Assembly (NCBI RefSeq): GCF_000220705.2
Contig: NZ_CP023202.1
Coordinates: 5,796,501-5,860,500, forward strand
DNA: 64,000 bases
Direction of reading: 5' to 3'
Source: Streptomyces xinghaiensis S187
GTDB lineage: Bacteria > Actinomycetota > Actinomycetes > Streptomycetales > Streptomycetaceae
The notes under the pieces were generated by a model. The model worked only from the letters and a program-made list of their open reading frames with translations, was not told where the DNA came from and made no database searches. The translations under genes were made by a program, and so were the position numbers. This document shows positions 30,128 to 38,755 of the stretch, piece after piece; the first letter of the stretch is position 1, and the number at the start of each line of letters is the position of its first letter.

Positions 30128-32221
30128 TCAGCGACCCGCGGCTTCGAGAGATTCCCGGGCCGCGGCCTCGACGGCCTCGGCGGTGAGGCCGAACTCGCGG
30201 TACAGCACCTTGTAGTCGGCGGAGGCACCGAAGTGCTCCAGGGAGACGATCCGGCCGGCCTCGCCGGTGTACCGGTGCCAGGACAGGCCGATTCCCGCCT
30301 CCACCGCCACCCGGGCGCGGACGGCCGGGGGCAGCACGCTGTCCCGGTACCCCTGGTCCTGCTCCTCGAACCACTCGACGCAGGGCATCGACACCACGCG
30401 GGCGGGGACCCCGGACGCCTGGAGGCGCTCCCGGGCCTCGACGGCCAGCTGCACCTCGGAGCCGGTGGCGATGAGCACCACCCGCGGGTCGGTGGCCTTC
30501 CCGCCGGCGTCCTCGGCCTCGAACAGGACGTAACCGCCCTTGGCGGCCCCGCCGTTCGCGGCGTACGTCGGCACGTTCTGCCGGGTCAGGGCCAGTCCGT
30601 GCGGGGCGGGCTTGGCGGTGTGCCGGCGGATGATCTCGCCCCAGACCGCGGACGTCTCGTTGGCGTCGGCCGGGCGGACCATGTTGAGGCCCGGGATGGC
30701 GCGCAGCGCGGCCAGGTGCTCCACCGGCTGGTGGGTGGGGCCGTCCTCGCCGAGGCCGATCGAGTCGTGTGTCCAGACGTACGTGACCGGCAGCTCCATC
30801 AGGGCGGCGAGCCGGACGGCGGGGCGCATGTAGTCGGAGAACACCAGGAAGGTGCCGCCGTAGATGCGGGTGTTGCCGTGCAGTGCGATGCCGTTCATGG
30901 TCGAGCCCATGGCGTGCTCGCGGATGCCGAAGTGCACCGTGCGGCCGTAGGGGTTCGCCTCGGGCAGCGGGTTGTCCGCCGGGAGGAAGGAGGAGGTGGC
31001 GTCGATCGTGGTGTTGTTCGAGCCGGCGAGGTCGGCGGAGCCGCCCCACAGCTCGGGGATGATCTGCCCGAGCTCCTTGAGGACCTCACCGGAGGCCTTG
31101 CGGGTGGCGACGTCCTTGCCGGGCTCGAAGACCGGCAGCCTGCGCTCCCAGCCCTCGGGCAGCTCGCCCGCGCTGATGCGGTCGAACTCGGCGGCGCGCT
31201 CCGGGTTGGCGTTCCGCCAGTCCTGCATCCGCTTGTCCCAGGCGGCGCGGGCCTCGCGGCCCCGGTCGGCGGCGGCGCGGGCGTGCGCCAGGACCTCCGC
31301 GTCCTCCGGGAAGTGGACCTCGGGGTCGAAGCCGAGCACCCGCTTGGTGGCGGCGACCTCCTCGGCGCCCAGCGCCGAGCCGTGCGATGCCTCGGTGTTC
31401 TGCGCGTTCGGCGCCGGCCAGGCGATGATCGTGCGGGCGGCGATCATGGAGGGCCGCCCGGTCTCGGCCTTCGCGGCCTGGAACGCCGCGTACAGCGCCT
31501 GGACGTCGAAGTCGCCGTTCGGGGCCTGGTCGACGCGCTGGACGTGCCAGCCGTAGGCCTCGTAGCGCTGCAGCACGTCCTCGGAGAGGGCCGTCGCGGT
31601 GTCGCCCTCGATCGAGATGTGGTTGTCGTCGTAGAGCGCGATGAGGTTGCCGAGCTTCTGGTGCCCGGCGAGCGAGGACGCCTCGGCGGAGATGCCCTCC
31701 TCCAGGTCGCCGTCGGAGACGATCGCCCAGACGGTGTGGTCGAACGGGGAGCCGCCCTCGGGCGCCTCCGGGTCGAACAGTCCGCGCTCGTAGCGCGCGG
31801 CCATCGCCATGCCCACGGCGTTGGCGATGCCCTGGCCGAGCGGGCCGGTGGTGGTCTCCACACCGGTGGTGTGACCGAACTCCGGGTGCCCCGGGGTCTT
31901 GCTGCCCCAGGTGCGGAAGGCCTTGAGGTCGTCCAGCTCCAGTCCGTAACCGGCCAGGTAGAGCTGGATGTAGAGGGTCAGGCTGGAGTGGCCGGGGGAG
32001 AGGACGAAGCGGTCCCGTCCGGTCCACCCGGCGTCGGAGGGGTCGTGCCGCATCAGTTTCTGGAACAGGAGATAGGCGGCGGGCGCCAGGCTCATGGCCG
32101 TGCCGGGGTGGCCGTTACCGACCTTCTGCACGGAATCCATGGCCAGGACTCGGGCGGTGTCAACGGCCCGCTGGTCCAGCTCTGTCCACTCGAGCTCTGT
32201 GGTCGTCGGCTTGATGCTCAC
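30128..32221 (-). CDS. tkt: Transketolase
   Basis: A 697-residue thiamine-diphosphate enzyme transferring two-carbon units in the non-oxidative pentose phosphate pathway. N-terminal ThDP domain: GNGHPGTAMSLAPAAYLLF and SDGDLEEGISAEASSLAGHQKLGNLI. Middle domain: FGIREHAMGSTMNGIALHG and WTHDSIGLGEDGPTHQPVEHL. The C-terminal domain ends FGASADYKVLYREFG. The start is GTG. It is first in the tkt-tal-zwf-opcA-pgl operon, divergent from ctaB across 440 bases, which must hold its promoter. Confidence 0.97.
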   Translation of the reverse strand: MSIKPTTTELEWTELDQRAVDTARVLAMDSVQKVGNGHPGTAMSLAPAAYLLFQKLMRHDPSDAGWTGRDRFVLSPGHSSLTLYIQLYLAGYGLELDDLKAFRTWGSKTPGHPEFGHTTGVETTTGPLGQGIANAVGMAMAARYERGLFDPEAPEGGSPFDHTVWAIVSDGDLEEGISAEASSLAGHQKLGNLIALYDDNHISIEGDTATALSEDVLQRYEAYGWHVQRVDQAPNGDFDVQALYAAFQAAKAETGRPSMIAARTIIAWPAPNAQNTEASHGSALGAEEVAATKRVLGFDPEVHFPEDAEVLAHARAAADRGREARAAWDKRMQDWRNANPERAAEFDRISAGELPEGWERRLPVFEPGKDVATRKASGEVLKELGQIIPELWGGSADLAGSNNTTIDATSSFLPADNPLPEANPYGRTVHFGIREHAMGSTMNGIALHGNTRIYGGTFLVFSDYMRPAVRLAALMELPVTYVWTHDSIGLGEDGPTHQPVEHLAALRAIPGLNMVRPADANETSAVWGEIIRRHTAKPAPHGLALTRQNVPTYAANGGAAKGGYVLFEAEDAGGKATDPRVVLIATGSEVQLAVEARERLQASGVPARVVSMPCVEWFEEQDQGYRDSVLPPAVRARVAVEAGIGLSWHRYTGEAGRIVSLEHFGASADYKVLYREFGLTAEAVEAAARESLEAAGR

Positions 32222-32661
32222 CCTGGGTCAGGGCTCCTCTCCACAAGGTCGCAGTGCCGGTGACTTGGCTCACCGGGCGGTGTCGAGCCTATCTCGCACC
32301 CGTGTGCGTGCTTTCGACCGTCCAACTGTCGGAACCGCACCTCACGGAGGCTTCTGTCCGCCCGGCGCACCCCTCCCGCCGCGGCCGTACGGTGCGCCGG
32401 TGCGGGCCCTGGCCGGGTTCCCCGCCGGACGCATGATCAGACCTGTCGGGCATCCATACGGGCCATGGGCCCCAACCGCTCAAACGGAGGGGCGCCGCGC
32501 CCGCCCAACACGTCCGGCACCCCCGGCGGCGGGCGTGGTCCCCCGGGCGTCTAAAGTGGCGTGGTACGCGCAAGCCGTGACCGGACCCGTCGGTTCCGGG
32601 CGGACTTGCAGGATCTCCCCGCGGCACCGAGCCGCCGATGTCATTCACCACAGGGGTGCGC
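32222..32661. other. 440-base divergent region between tkt and ctaB
   Basis: No gene is supported here. It has a 9-bp inverted repeat, CCGGCGCAC (32362-32370) with GTGCGCCGG (32392-32400), that could be an operator or hairpin, and a -10-like TAAAGT at 32552-32557 facing ctaB. I cannot place the tkt promoter with confidence. Confidence 0.5.
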
Positions 32662-33603
32662 GTGACGGTCGTCGATTCCCATCCAGTGCGGGTGCCCGTG
32701 ATGGGCCCCGGCTACCGGCCACTCGATGCCCGGGTCAAGGCTTTCTTCGCGCTGACGAAGCCGCGCGTCATCGAGCTGCTGCTGATGACCACCGTCCCGG
32801 TGATGTTCCTCGCCGCGGAGGGCGTGCCGGACCTGTGGCTGGTCCTGGCCACCTGTATCGGCGGCTTCATGTCGGCCGGCGGCGCCGGCGCGTACAACAT
32901 GTACATCGACCGGGACATCGACGCGCTGATGGACCGCACCTCGCAGCGTCCGCTGGTGACGGGCATGGTCTCGCCGCGCGAGTGCCTGGTCTTCGCCACC
33001 GCGCTGGCCGTCGGCTCCACCGCGTGGTTCTGGTTCCTGGTCAATCCGCTGTCCGCGATGCTCTCGCTCGGAGCGCTCCTCTTCTACGTCGTCGTCTACA
33101 CGATGTGGCTCAAGCGGCGTACCGCGCAGAACATCGTCTGGGGCGGCATCGCGGGCTGTATGCCGGTCTTCATCGGCTGGTCCGCGGTGCGGAACGAGGT
33201 CTCCTGGGCCGCGCTCGTCCTCTTCCTGGTCATCTTCTTCTGGACGCCGCCGCACTACTGGCCGCTGTCGATGAAGGTCAAGGACGACTACGCGCGGGTG
33301 GGCGTCCCGATGCTGCCGGTGGTCGCGGGGAACAAGGCGGTCGCCCGGCAGATCGTCCTCTACAGCTGGGTGATGGTCGCGGTCTCGCTGCTGCTGTGGC
33401 CGCTGGGCTACACCGGCTGGTTCTACCCGGCGGTGGCCGTCGTCCTCGGCGCGTTCTGGCTCAAGGAGGCGCACGGACTGCAGGCGCGCGCCCGGGCCGG
33501 GATCACCGGCGCCAAGCTGAAGGAGATGCGGCTGTTCCACTGGTCCATCACCTACGTCTCCCTGCTCTTCCTCGCCGTCGCGGTGGACCCCTTCCTCCGC
33601 TAG
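32662..33603 (+). CDS. ctaB: Protoheme IX farnesyltransferase (heme O synthase)
   Basis: A roughly 313-residue UbiA-type membrane prenyltransferase that farnesylates heme B to heme O for cytochrome oxidase. Family motifs: LTKPRVIELLLMTTVPVMFL, the Mg/diphosphate-binding NMYIDRDIDALMDRTSQRPL and the second region YTMWLKRRTAQNIVWGGIAG. About nine membrane segments. The GTG at 32662 is chosen because CAGGGG lies just upstream; an ATG at 32638 without a ribosome site is possible. It works with ctaA at 34.3 kb; linkage of the two to tkt/tal is common in actinobacteria. Confidence 0.95.
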   Translation: MTVVDSHPVRVPVMGPGYRPLDARVKAFFALTKPRVIELLLMTTVPVMFLAAEGVPDLWLVLATCIGGFMSAGGAGAYNMYIDRDIDALMDRTSQRPLVTGMVSPRECLVFATALAVGSTAWFWFLVNPLSAMLSLGALLFYVVVYTMWLKRRTAQNIVWGGIAGCMPVFIGWSAVRNEVSWAALVLFLVIFFWTPPHYWPLSMKVKDDYARVGVPMLPVVAGNKAVARQIVLYSWVMVAVSLLLWPLGYTGWFYPAVAVVLGAFWLKEAHGLQARARAGITGAKLKEMRLFHWSITYVSLLFLAVAVDPFLR

Positions 33604-33627
33604 GGCCCCCGGCGGTTCGGGCTCGGT

Positions 33628-33667
33628 ACGGGCCGGGTGCGTGGTCAAGGCCACGCACCCGGCCCGT
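33628..33667 (+). terminator. 17-bp hairpin after ctaB
   Basis: Bases 33628-33644 pair perfectly with 33651-33667 around a 6-base loop (TCAAGG). It lies 25 bases after the ctaB stop. Confidence 0.75.
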
Positions 33668-33689
33668 CGCCAGTTGATCTACCCGTGGG

Positions 33690-33695
33690 TAGCAT
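33690..33695 (+). promoter_or_regulatory. Leaderless-type -10 for the gene at 33703
   Basis: TAGCAT ends 7 bases before the ATG at 33703, with no ribosome site between. Confidence 0.4.
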
Positions 33696-33702
33696 CCTGG
33701 TC

Positions 33703-34107
33703 ATGGCAGACAGCAAGCAGGACCAGGACGCGGGCGGCACCCAGGCCGCCGGAGACACCGCCGCGGCGGCCGGGAAGGCGGCCGGGGCGGACAAGAGGGC
33801 CGAGCGCCGGGTGGCCAAGCTGGCCCGGGAGATCAGCGCCTTCGCCAAGCACCACGGCGGCTCCGCCGAGGGGCAGATCGCGCACCTCGGGCAGATGGGC
33901 GCCCGGATCGTCCTCGTCGGTGCCGACGGCGGCTGGGGCGACCTGGTGGCGCCGTCCCACGCGATCGCGGAGCGCGCGGCCGAGAAGGCGGGCATCACCG
34001 TGCACGAGGACTTCGACGGGGAGATGGCGGCCCGGGTCCGCACCGGACCGTACGAGTGGTCGCGCATGGCCGGGATCCAGCTCGGCGGCCCGCGCAACGC
34101 CGCCTGA
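33703..34107 (+). CDS. Conserved hypothetical protein, 134 aa
   Basis: I do not recognise a named family. The first ~35 residues are Ala/Gly/Asp/Lys-rich and look disordered. Residues 38-134 form a compact alpha/beta-like region (AKLAREISAFAKHHGG, GARIVLVGADGGWGDLVAPS, GITVHEDFDGEMAARV) ending GPYEWSRMAGIQLGG. No signal peptide or membrane segment is seen, so it is probably cytosolic. It sits alone between ctaB and ctaA with terminators on both sides and a leaderless-type promoter. Coding character is good; function unknown. Confidence 0.75.
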   Translation: MADSKQDQDAGGTQAAGDTAAAAGKAAGADKRAERRVAKLAREISAFAKHHGGSAEGQIAHLGQMGARIVLVGADGGWGDLVAPSHAIAERAAEKAGITVHEDFDGEMAARVRTGPYEWSRMAGIQLGGPRNAA

Positions 34108-34181
34108 CCGGGACGGGCGCCCCGGGCCCGTCTGCCGCGCCGGGCGGGGGACGGACGGCCGGCGGGCGGCTGGTCCGGGGC

Positions 34182-34205
34182 GGCGGGACGGCGGGACGGC
34201 GGGAC
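34182..34205 (+). repeat. GGCGGGAC three-copy tandem repeat
   Basis: Three exact copies of an 8-base unit (34182-34189, 34190-34197, 34198-34205), running into the left arm of the following terminator. Short arrays like this are prone to slippage. Confidence 0.6.
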
Positions 34206-34261
34206 GGCCCCCTCCCGGCGCGGTCACGGCTTGCGCCGACCGCGCCGGGAGGGGGCCGTCC
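34202..34261. terminator. 24-bp perfect bidirectional hairpin before ctaA
   Basis: Bases 34202-34225 pair without mismatch to 34238-34261, with a 12-base loop. It lies between convergent genes. This is the longest perfect stem I found in the window. Confidence 0.85.
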
Positions 34262-34336
34262 TGTGTCGGGGGCGCGAGGGGCGCGGCGCCCGGAGCGGGG
34301 CCGGAGCCGCCGCGGAGCCGACGCACGGAGCCGGGG

Positions 34337-35335
34337 TCAGAGGGCGGCGGCGACCGCCGGGCCCTCCTGCCGGGGTGCCGGCGGCACGGGCGGCTCCGCC
34401 GCGACGGCGGGCCGCTCCCGCAGGGAGAGCAGGACCCGGATCACGCCCACCCAGACCAGGCAGGAGCCGAGCATGTGCAGGCCGACCAGGACCTCGGGCA
34501 GGTCGGTCAGGTACTGCACGTAACCGATGGCGCCCTGCGCCAGCAGCACCGCCATCAGCAGGGCGGTTCGCCTGCGGGGCGCGGCCGGGGCGTCCACCGC
34601 GCGCAGCACCACCCAGAGCGCGGCGGTCAGCAGGACCACCGCCCAGGCGAGCAGCGCGTGCACCCGGGTCACGGTCTCCCAGTCCACGCCCATCCGGGGC
34701 ACCTCGCTGCTGTCGCCCGCGTGCGGGCCCGCGCCCGTGACCACGGTGCCGGCGATCACCAGGAGGGCGGTGACGGCGGCCAGCGCCCACGCCAGCGCGC
34801 GTACCCGGGGACCGGCGAGCGGCCGGGGGGCGCCGTCGCCCTCCCGCGTCCGCTCCCAGGTGACGGCCGTCACCGTGAGCAGCGCGGTGGCGGCGAGGAA
34901 GTGCCCGGCGACGATGTACGGGTTGAGCTCCAGCAGCACCGTGATGCCGCCCAGCACCGCGTTGGCCAGGACGACGAAGAACTGCAGCCAGCCCAGCCGG
35001 GTGAGGCTCCGGCGGCGCGGCTTCGCGGAGCGGGCCGCGATGATCGTCCAGCCGACCGCGGCGGTCAGCACGTAGGTGAGCATGCGGTTGCCGAACTCGA
35101 TGGCGCCGTGCAGCCCCATCTCCCGGGTGGCGATCAGGCTGTCGCCGGAACACTTCGGCCAGGTGTCGCAGCCGAGCCCGGAGCCGGTCAGCCGGACGGC
35201 GCCACCGGTCACGATGATGACGATGCTCATCAGCAGCGCGGCGAGCGCGGCCAGCCGGACCGTCCGCGGGGACGGCGTCCAGCGGGCGGCGATGGCGGCG
35301 AGGGGATTGGGCACGATTGCGGTCGGCTTGGACAC
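34337..35335 (-). CDS. ctaA: Heme A synthase (COX15/CtaA)
   Basis: A 332-residue membrane protein oxidising heme O to heme A for aa3-type cytochrome oxidase. About eight hydrophobic segments are visible. Family features: the extracytoplasmic Cys pair in GLGCDTWPKCSGD near residue 55, EFGNRMLTYVLTAAVGW, GGITVLLELNPYIVAGHFL and VTGAGPHAGDS. It partners with CtaB. Its start faces the hypothetical gene at 35473. Confidence 0.94.
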   Translation of the reverse strand: MSKPTAIVPNPLAAIAARWTPSPRTVRLAALAALLMSIVIIVTGGAVRLTGSGLGCDTWPKCSGDSLIATREMGLHGAIEFGNRMLTYVLTAAVGWTIIAARSAKPRRRSLTRLGWLQFFVVLANAVLGGITVLLELNPYIVAGHFLAATALLTVTAVTWERTREGDGAPRPLAGPRVRALAWALAAVTALLVIAGTVVTGAGPHAGDSSEVPRMGVDWETVTRVHALLAWAVVLLTAALWVVLRAVDAPAAPRRRTALLMAVLLAQGAIGYVQYLTDLPEVLVGLHMLGSCLVWVGVIRVLLSLRERPAVAAEPPVPPAPRQEGPAVAAAL

Positions 35336-35472
35336 GGGTCCATCGTAAACATGCTCTTGTGCATCTTTTCACGAGGGTCCCCGGTCCGCGTCCCCGGCGG
35401 CCGGTGCGGGGGAAGCACGGAGGTGATGGTTTTCCGTTCACCGAACGGGGCGATCTTTGGCAGGATTCCGTC

Positions 35473-35919
35473 ATGGAGACCTCAGACGTGTGGCTGAACA
35501 CCGACGGCCACTTCGCCCCCGGCAGGGAACTCTTCCGCTCCGAACGCGCCTTCTCCGTCTGGGCCTACACGGTCAGCCACGGCCAGCTGCTGCTGCGCGC
35601 CCGCTCCGTCGGCCGGGACGGTACGCGGCAGTCCCGGATCGATGTGCTCTTCAAGCCGGTGCGGGCGGTCAAGACCGGCATCAACTACAGCGGTCTGGTG
35701 ATCCGCTGCGCCACGGAGGAGGAGCGGAAGCTGATCCTGGCCGACACCGGGCACGCCCGCCGCGACGACCGGGTGCTGGTACTGGAGACCGCCGACGGGC
35801 GCCGGGACCACGTCGTGGCGGGAGCCGTCGGCTGGAGCGAGGACTGGGAGGGCGACCACGAGCCGAGCCGGCTGGCCTTCCTGGCCCCCGGAACCCTCCC
35901 GGGGCGGCTTCTGCCGTAG
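35473..35919 (+). CDS. Conserved hypothetical protein, 148 aa
   Basis: Not assigned to a named family. It is a beta-rich-looking, soluble 148-residue protein (FSVWAYTVSHGQLLLRARS, SRIDVLFKPVRAVKTGINYSG, RDHVVAGAVGWSEDWEGDHEPS) without signal peptide or membrane segment. The alternation of hydrophobic and polar residues suggests a small beta-barrel or immunity-like fold, but that is only an impression. The ATG has no ribosome site. TTCACC (35437-35442), 18 bases, CAGGAT (35461-35466) and 6 bases to ATG give a leaderless-type promoter. A hairpin follows the gene. Confidence 0.7.
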   Translation: METSDVWLNTDGHFAPGRELFRSERAFSVWAYTVSHGQLLLRARSVGRDGTRQSRIDVLFKPVRAVKTGINYSGLVIRCATEEERKLILADTGHARRDDRVLVLETADGRRDHVVAGAVGWSEDWEGDHEPSRLAFLAPGTLPGRLLP

Positions 35920-35925
35920 CTCCCG

Positions 35926-35949
35926 CGTTTCCGGCCCTCCGCGGAAACG
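35926..35949 (+). terminator. 8-bp hairpin after the 35473 gene
   Basis: CGTTTCCG pairs with CGGAAACG around an 8-base loop, 7 bases after the stop. The rest of 35950-36172 has an AT-richer pocket (GTATTTTCGAAAC at 36074) followed by TACGCT (36102-36107), a possible -10 for the signalling cluster. Confidence 0.5.
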
Positions 35950-36172
35950 GAAGCGGAAATCACGCTTCTGTCAAGAACCGGTTACCTGGCGGGGGTTGGG
36001 CAGAAGAACGGTGGAACGGAAGCGGCCGGCCACTGCCCCCCGCCTTCCTGCGCGGGTGTTCCGCCTGTCGTGAGTATTTTCGAAACGGTCTGTACCGCGC
36101 CTACGCTGAACCACGGAACGGCCGACACCGGGGAAAACCGGGCGGGACGGACGAGGAAGAGAGGGGCAGCGC

Positions 36173-36397
36173 ATGCGAGGAACCGGACACCAGGCACCGG
36201 TGCCATGGCGCCGCCCCGCGCCGGGGACCACCGCTCCGGTGCCGCGCTCCGGTGCCGCGCGCCGTCCCGGCGGCCCCGCTTCCCGTCCCCGTCCGATCAC
36301 CAGCGCGGCCGGTGCGGCGCCCCCCGCTCCGGCCGCCCCCGCGTCCGCCGACGGCGGCGCTCGCCGACACGTCCGGCAGGAGCCCGTGCCCTCATGA
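36173..36397 (+). CDS. Short Pro/Ala/Arg-rich ORF coupled to the STAS gene
   Basis: A 74-residue open frame starting ATG with a very good ribosome site (GAGAGGGGC, about 6 bases upstream) and ending in an ATGA overlap with the STAS gene. The product is basic and Pro/Ala-rich with no recognisable domain. It may be a true small protein or a leader whose translation feeds the STAS start by coupling. The composition could also arise by chance in high-GC DNA, so confidence is limited. Confidence 0.45.
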   Translation: MRGTGHQAPVPWRRPAPGTTAPVPRSGAARRPGGPASRPRPITSAAGAAPPAPAAPASADGGARRHVRQEPVPS

Positions 36398-36813
36398 CCG
36401 AACCGCTCAGTCTCAGCGTCCACCACGCCGACGGCCCTCTGGCGCTGCTCCGTGTGGAGGGCGAACTCGATCTCGAAACCGCCCCCACCCTGCGATCCCG
36501 CGGCCTCGAACTGATGGACGCCGGCCGGCGCCATCTCGTCCTCGATCTGGCCCCCGTGCCGTTCTGCGACTCCTCCGGCCTCAACGCCTTCATCAACCTG
36601 CTGCGCCACGCGGGCGAGCACGACGGCTCGCTGACCCTGGCCGCGCCGCCCCACTCCCTGAGCCGGTTGCTGGAACTCACGGGGGTCGGCCGGCTGATCC
36701 CCGTCCACGCCAGTGCCGACGAGGCCCTGGCGGCGGTCCGCGCCGGACTCGGCGGGAGCGCACCGGAACCGCAGCGGGAGAGCGGGCCGGACGCCGGCCG
36801 GCCGCGGGACTGA
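36394..36813 (+). CDS. STAS-domain anti-sigma factor antagonist
   Basis: A 139-residue SpoIIAA/BldG-type STAS protein. These proteins bind an anti-sigma kinase when unphosphorylated and so free a sigma factor. Core features: LLRVEGELDLETAPTLRSR and the phosphorylation loop VPFCDSSGLNAFI with Ser at 60/61. A poorly conserved C-terminal tail is rich in Gly/Pro/Arg. The start ATG overlaps the stop of the short upstream ORF. The gene downstream encodes a PP2C phosphatase of the kind that dephosphorylates such antagonists. No cognate HATPase kinase lies in the cluster. Confidence 0.92.
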   Translation: MTEPLSLSVHHADGPLALLRVEGELDLETAPTLRSRGLELMDAGRRHLVLDLAPVPFCDSSGLNAFINLLRHAGEHDGSLTLAAPPHSLSRLLELTGVGRLIPVHASADEALAAVRAGLGGSAPEPQRESGPDAGRPRD

Positions 36814-36970
36814 CGGGCGAGGGCCGGCCGGTCCGGCTCCGGGCCGCCCCCGGCCGCGCCGCACCCGGAGCGGTTGCCGCGCGGCCGGGCGCGGGAGATC
36901 GTCGGGGGAGGGGGACCGGCCGTCGTCCAGCGTTGCGAGGTGAGGGGCCCGCGGTGCGGGCCGTGCTCCC

Positions 36971-38755
36971 GTGGAACATTCCGTAGAGCCTGCCGCCGAC
37001 GGCGGCGGTGCCGGGCTCGGCACCGCCTGGCGGTCCGCGCCGTACCCGGTGCTCGCGGTCGGCGCGGACGGCGTGGTGCGTTCCGTGAGCGAGGCGGCCG
37101 CGGAGCTGAGCCCCGCCGTCCGTCCTGGCGCACGGCTGCGGGACACCGCCCCGGACTGGCTGGCCGCGGCACACGACCGGCTCACCGGCGGCCTCCGGGA
37201 GAGTGAGCCTGGTACCGCCCGGCAGCGGGAGAGCGGGCAGCGGGACCGGGCAGCCGCCGGCGCGGCCGGCGGGCGGATCGGCGAGCGCCACTTCCTGGCG
37301 CACCCCACCCCGCACCCCGGCGGCACCGTGCTGTGGTGGCTGGTGGACGACACCGGCCGCCGTGCCGCGGACGACGCGCTGCGCGAGGAGCGGCAGCGCA
37401 CGGAGTCCCTGGCGGACGCCGGCAACCTGCTGCTGGCCTCGCTGAATCCCGCACGCTGCGTGGAGGTGACCGCCCGCCTGGCGGCCGAGTGCTTCGCGGA
37501 GGCCGCGCTGGTGGTCGTCCCCGGCCCCGGGCGCCGGCTGCCGGTGGTCTTCTGCGAACGCGGCGGACGCCCGGTGCGCCGGCCCGGGGGCGTGGACCCC
37601 GTCGGGATGCCGGGGCTGACCGAGGCGCTGCGCGGCGCCCCGCTGCCGCCCCCGCGGTGGGTCGCTCCCGGGGACGCGCCCGCATGGGTGGTCCCGGAGG
37701 GGTTCGGACCGGTGGGTTCGATCGTGGTGAAGACGCTTCCGGGGCCCCTGGAGAAGCCGTCCGGCGCGCTGATCCTGCTGCGCTCCGGGCCGGCCGGCTT
37801 CCCGGAGCGTGAGGAGTTCTTCGCCCGCCTGTTCGCCTCGCGCGCCGGGGCGGCGATGTCCGCGGCCCGGCTGTACACGGAGCAGACCGCGATCACCGAG
37901 ACGCTGATGCGCGAACTCCGGCCCCCGGTCCTGCACCGCGCCGCCGGCGCCGACTTCGCCGGCGGCTACCGCGCCTCCTCGGACACCGAGCAGGTCGGCG
38001 GGGACTTCTACGACGTCCACCCGCTGCCGGGCGCCGCCGGGGGCGAGGGGTTCCTGGTGGTCCTCGGCGACGTGTGCGGCAAGGGACTGGAGGCCGCCGT
38101 CCTGGCCGGCAAGATCCGCATCACGCTGGAGGCCCTGGTCCCGCTGGCCGGGGACCACCACGAGGTGCTGAGCCTGCTCAACGGGGCGCTGCTCAGCTCC
38201 CCGCAGCACACCCGCTTCGCGACCCTCGTGCTGGCCTCGGTCCTCCCCCGGGAGGACGGTCTGGAACTGCGGGTGACGAGCGCGGGCCATCCGGCGCCGC
38301 TGCTCGTACGGGCCGGCGGGCGGGTGGAGGAGACCGCGACCTCCGGCACGCTGGTCGGCCTGCTGCCGGAGGTCGAGACGGTCACGGCGCGGACCGCCCT
38401 CGCGCCGGGGGAGACCTGCGTGCTCTACACCGACGGCATCACCGAGGCCCGCGGCGGCCCGCTGGGCCGGGAGATGTTCGGCGAGGAACGGCTGCGGCAG
38501 GCGCTCTCGGAGTGCGCGGGGCTGCCGCCGGAGGCCGTCGTGGAACGGGTCCAGATGCTCGCGGCCGAGTGGGCGGGCCCCGGCCCCGCCGACGACAGGG
38601 CCGTCGTCGCCATCGCGCCCCCGCGCGGAGGGCCGCACGCCGGGCCACCGCCTCCCGGAGCGGACGGGCCCGGGACGGGCGGCCCCGGCGGTTCTTCCCA
38701 CCACGGTGGGCCTCCCGGCACCACCGGACACCGACCGGACAGGGGAACCCCATGA
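36971..38755 (+). CDS. PAS/GAF-PP2C (SpoIIE-type) serine phosphatase
   Basis: A 594-residue phosphatase of the SpoIIE/RsbU group, expected to dephosphorylate a STAS antagonist. Residues ~15-75 look PAS-like (SAPYPVLAVGADGVVRSVSEAA); ~140-300 contain a GAF-like region after a helical stretch; ~330-550 are PP2C. All metal-binding Asp residues are present: D345 (GGDFYD), D367 (GDVCGKG), D488 (YTDGITEAR) and D541/D542 (ADDRAVVAI), so activity is expected. The GTG start is preceded by a 7-bp hairpin (36946-36962) that could limit initiation. Its stop overlaps the ATG of the B12-binding gene (ATGA), implying the two products work together. Confidence 0.9.
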   Translation: MEHSVEPAADGGGAGLGTAWRSAPYPVLAVGADGVVRSVSEAAAELSPAVRPGARLRDTAPDWLAAAHDRLTGGLRESEPGTARQRESGQRDRAAAGAAGGRIGERHFLAHPTPHPGGTVLWWLVDDTGRRAADDALREERQRTESLADAGNLLLASLNPARCVEVTARLAAECFAEAALVVVPGPGRRLPVVFCERGGRPVRRPGGVDPVGMPGLTEALRGAPLPPPRWVAPGDAPAWVVPEGFGPVGSIVVKTLPGPLEKPSGALILLRSGPAGFPEREEFFARLFASRAGAAMSAARLYTEQTAITETLMRELRPPVLHRAAGADFAGGYRASSDTEQVGGDFYDVHPLPGAAGGEGFLVVLGDVCGKGLEAAVLAGKIRITLEALVPLAGDHHEVLSLLNGALLSSPQHTRFATLVLASVLPREDGLELRVTSAGHPAPLLVRAGGRVEETATSGTLVGLLPEVETVTARTALAPGETCVLYTDGITEARGGPLGREMFGEERLRQALSECAGLPPEAVVERVQMLAAEWAGPGPADDRAVVAIAPPRGGPHAGPPPPGADGPGTGGPGGSSHHGGPPGTTGHRPDRGTP

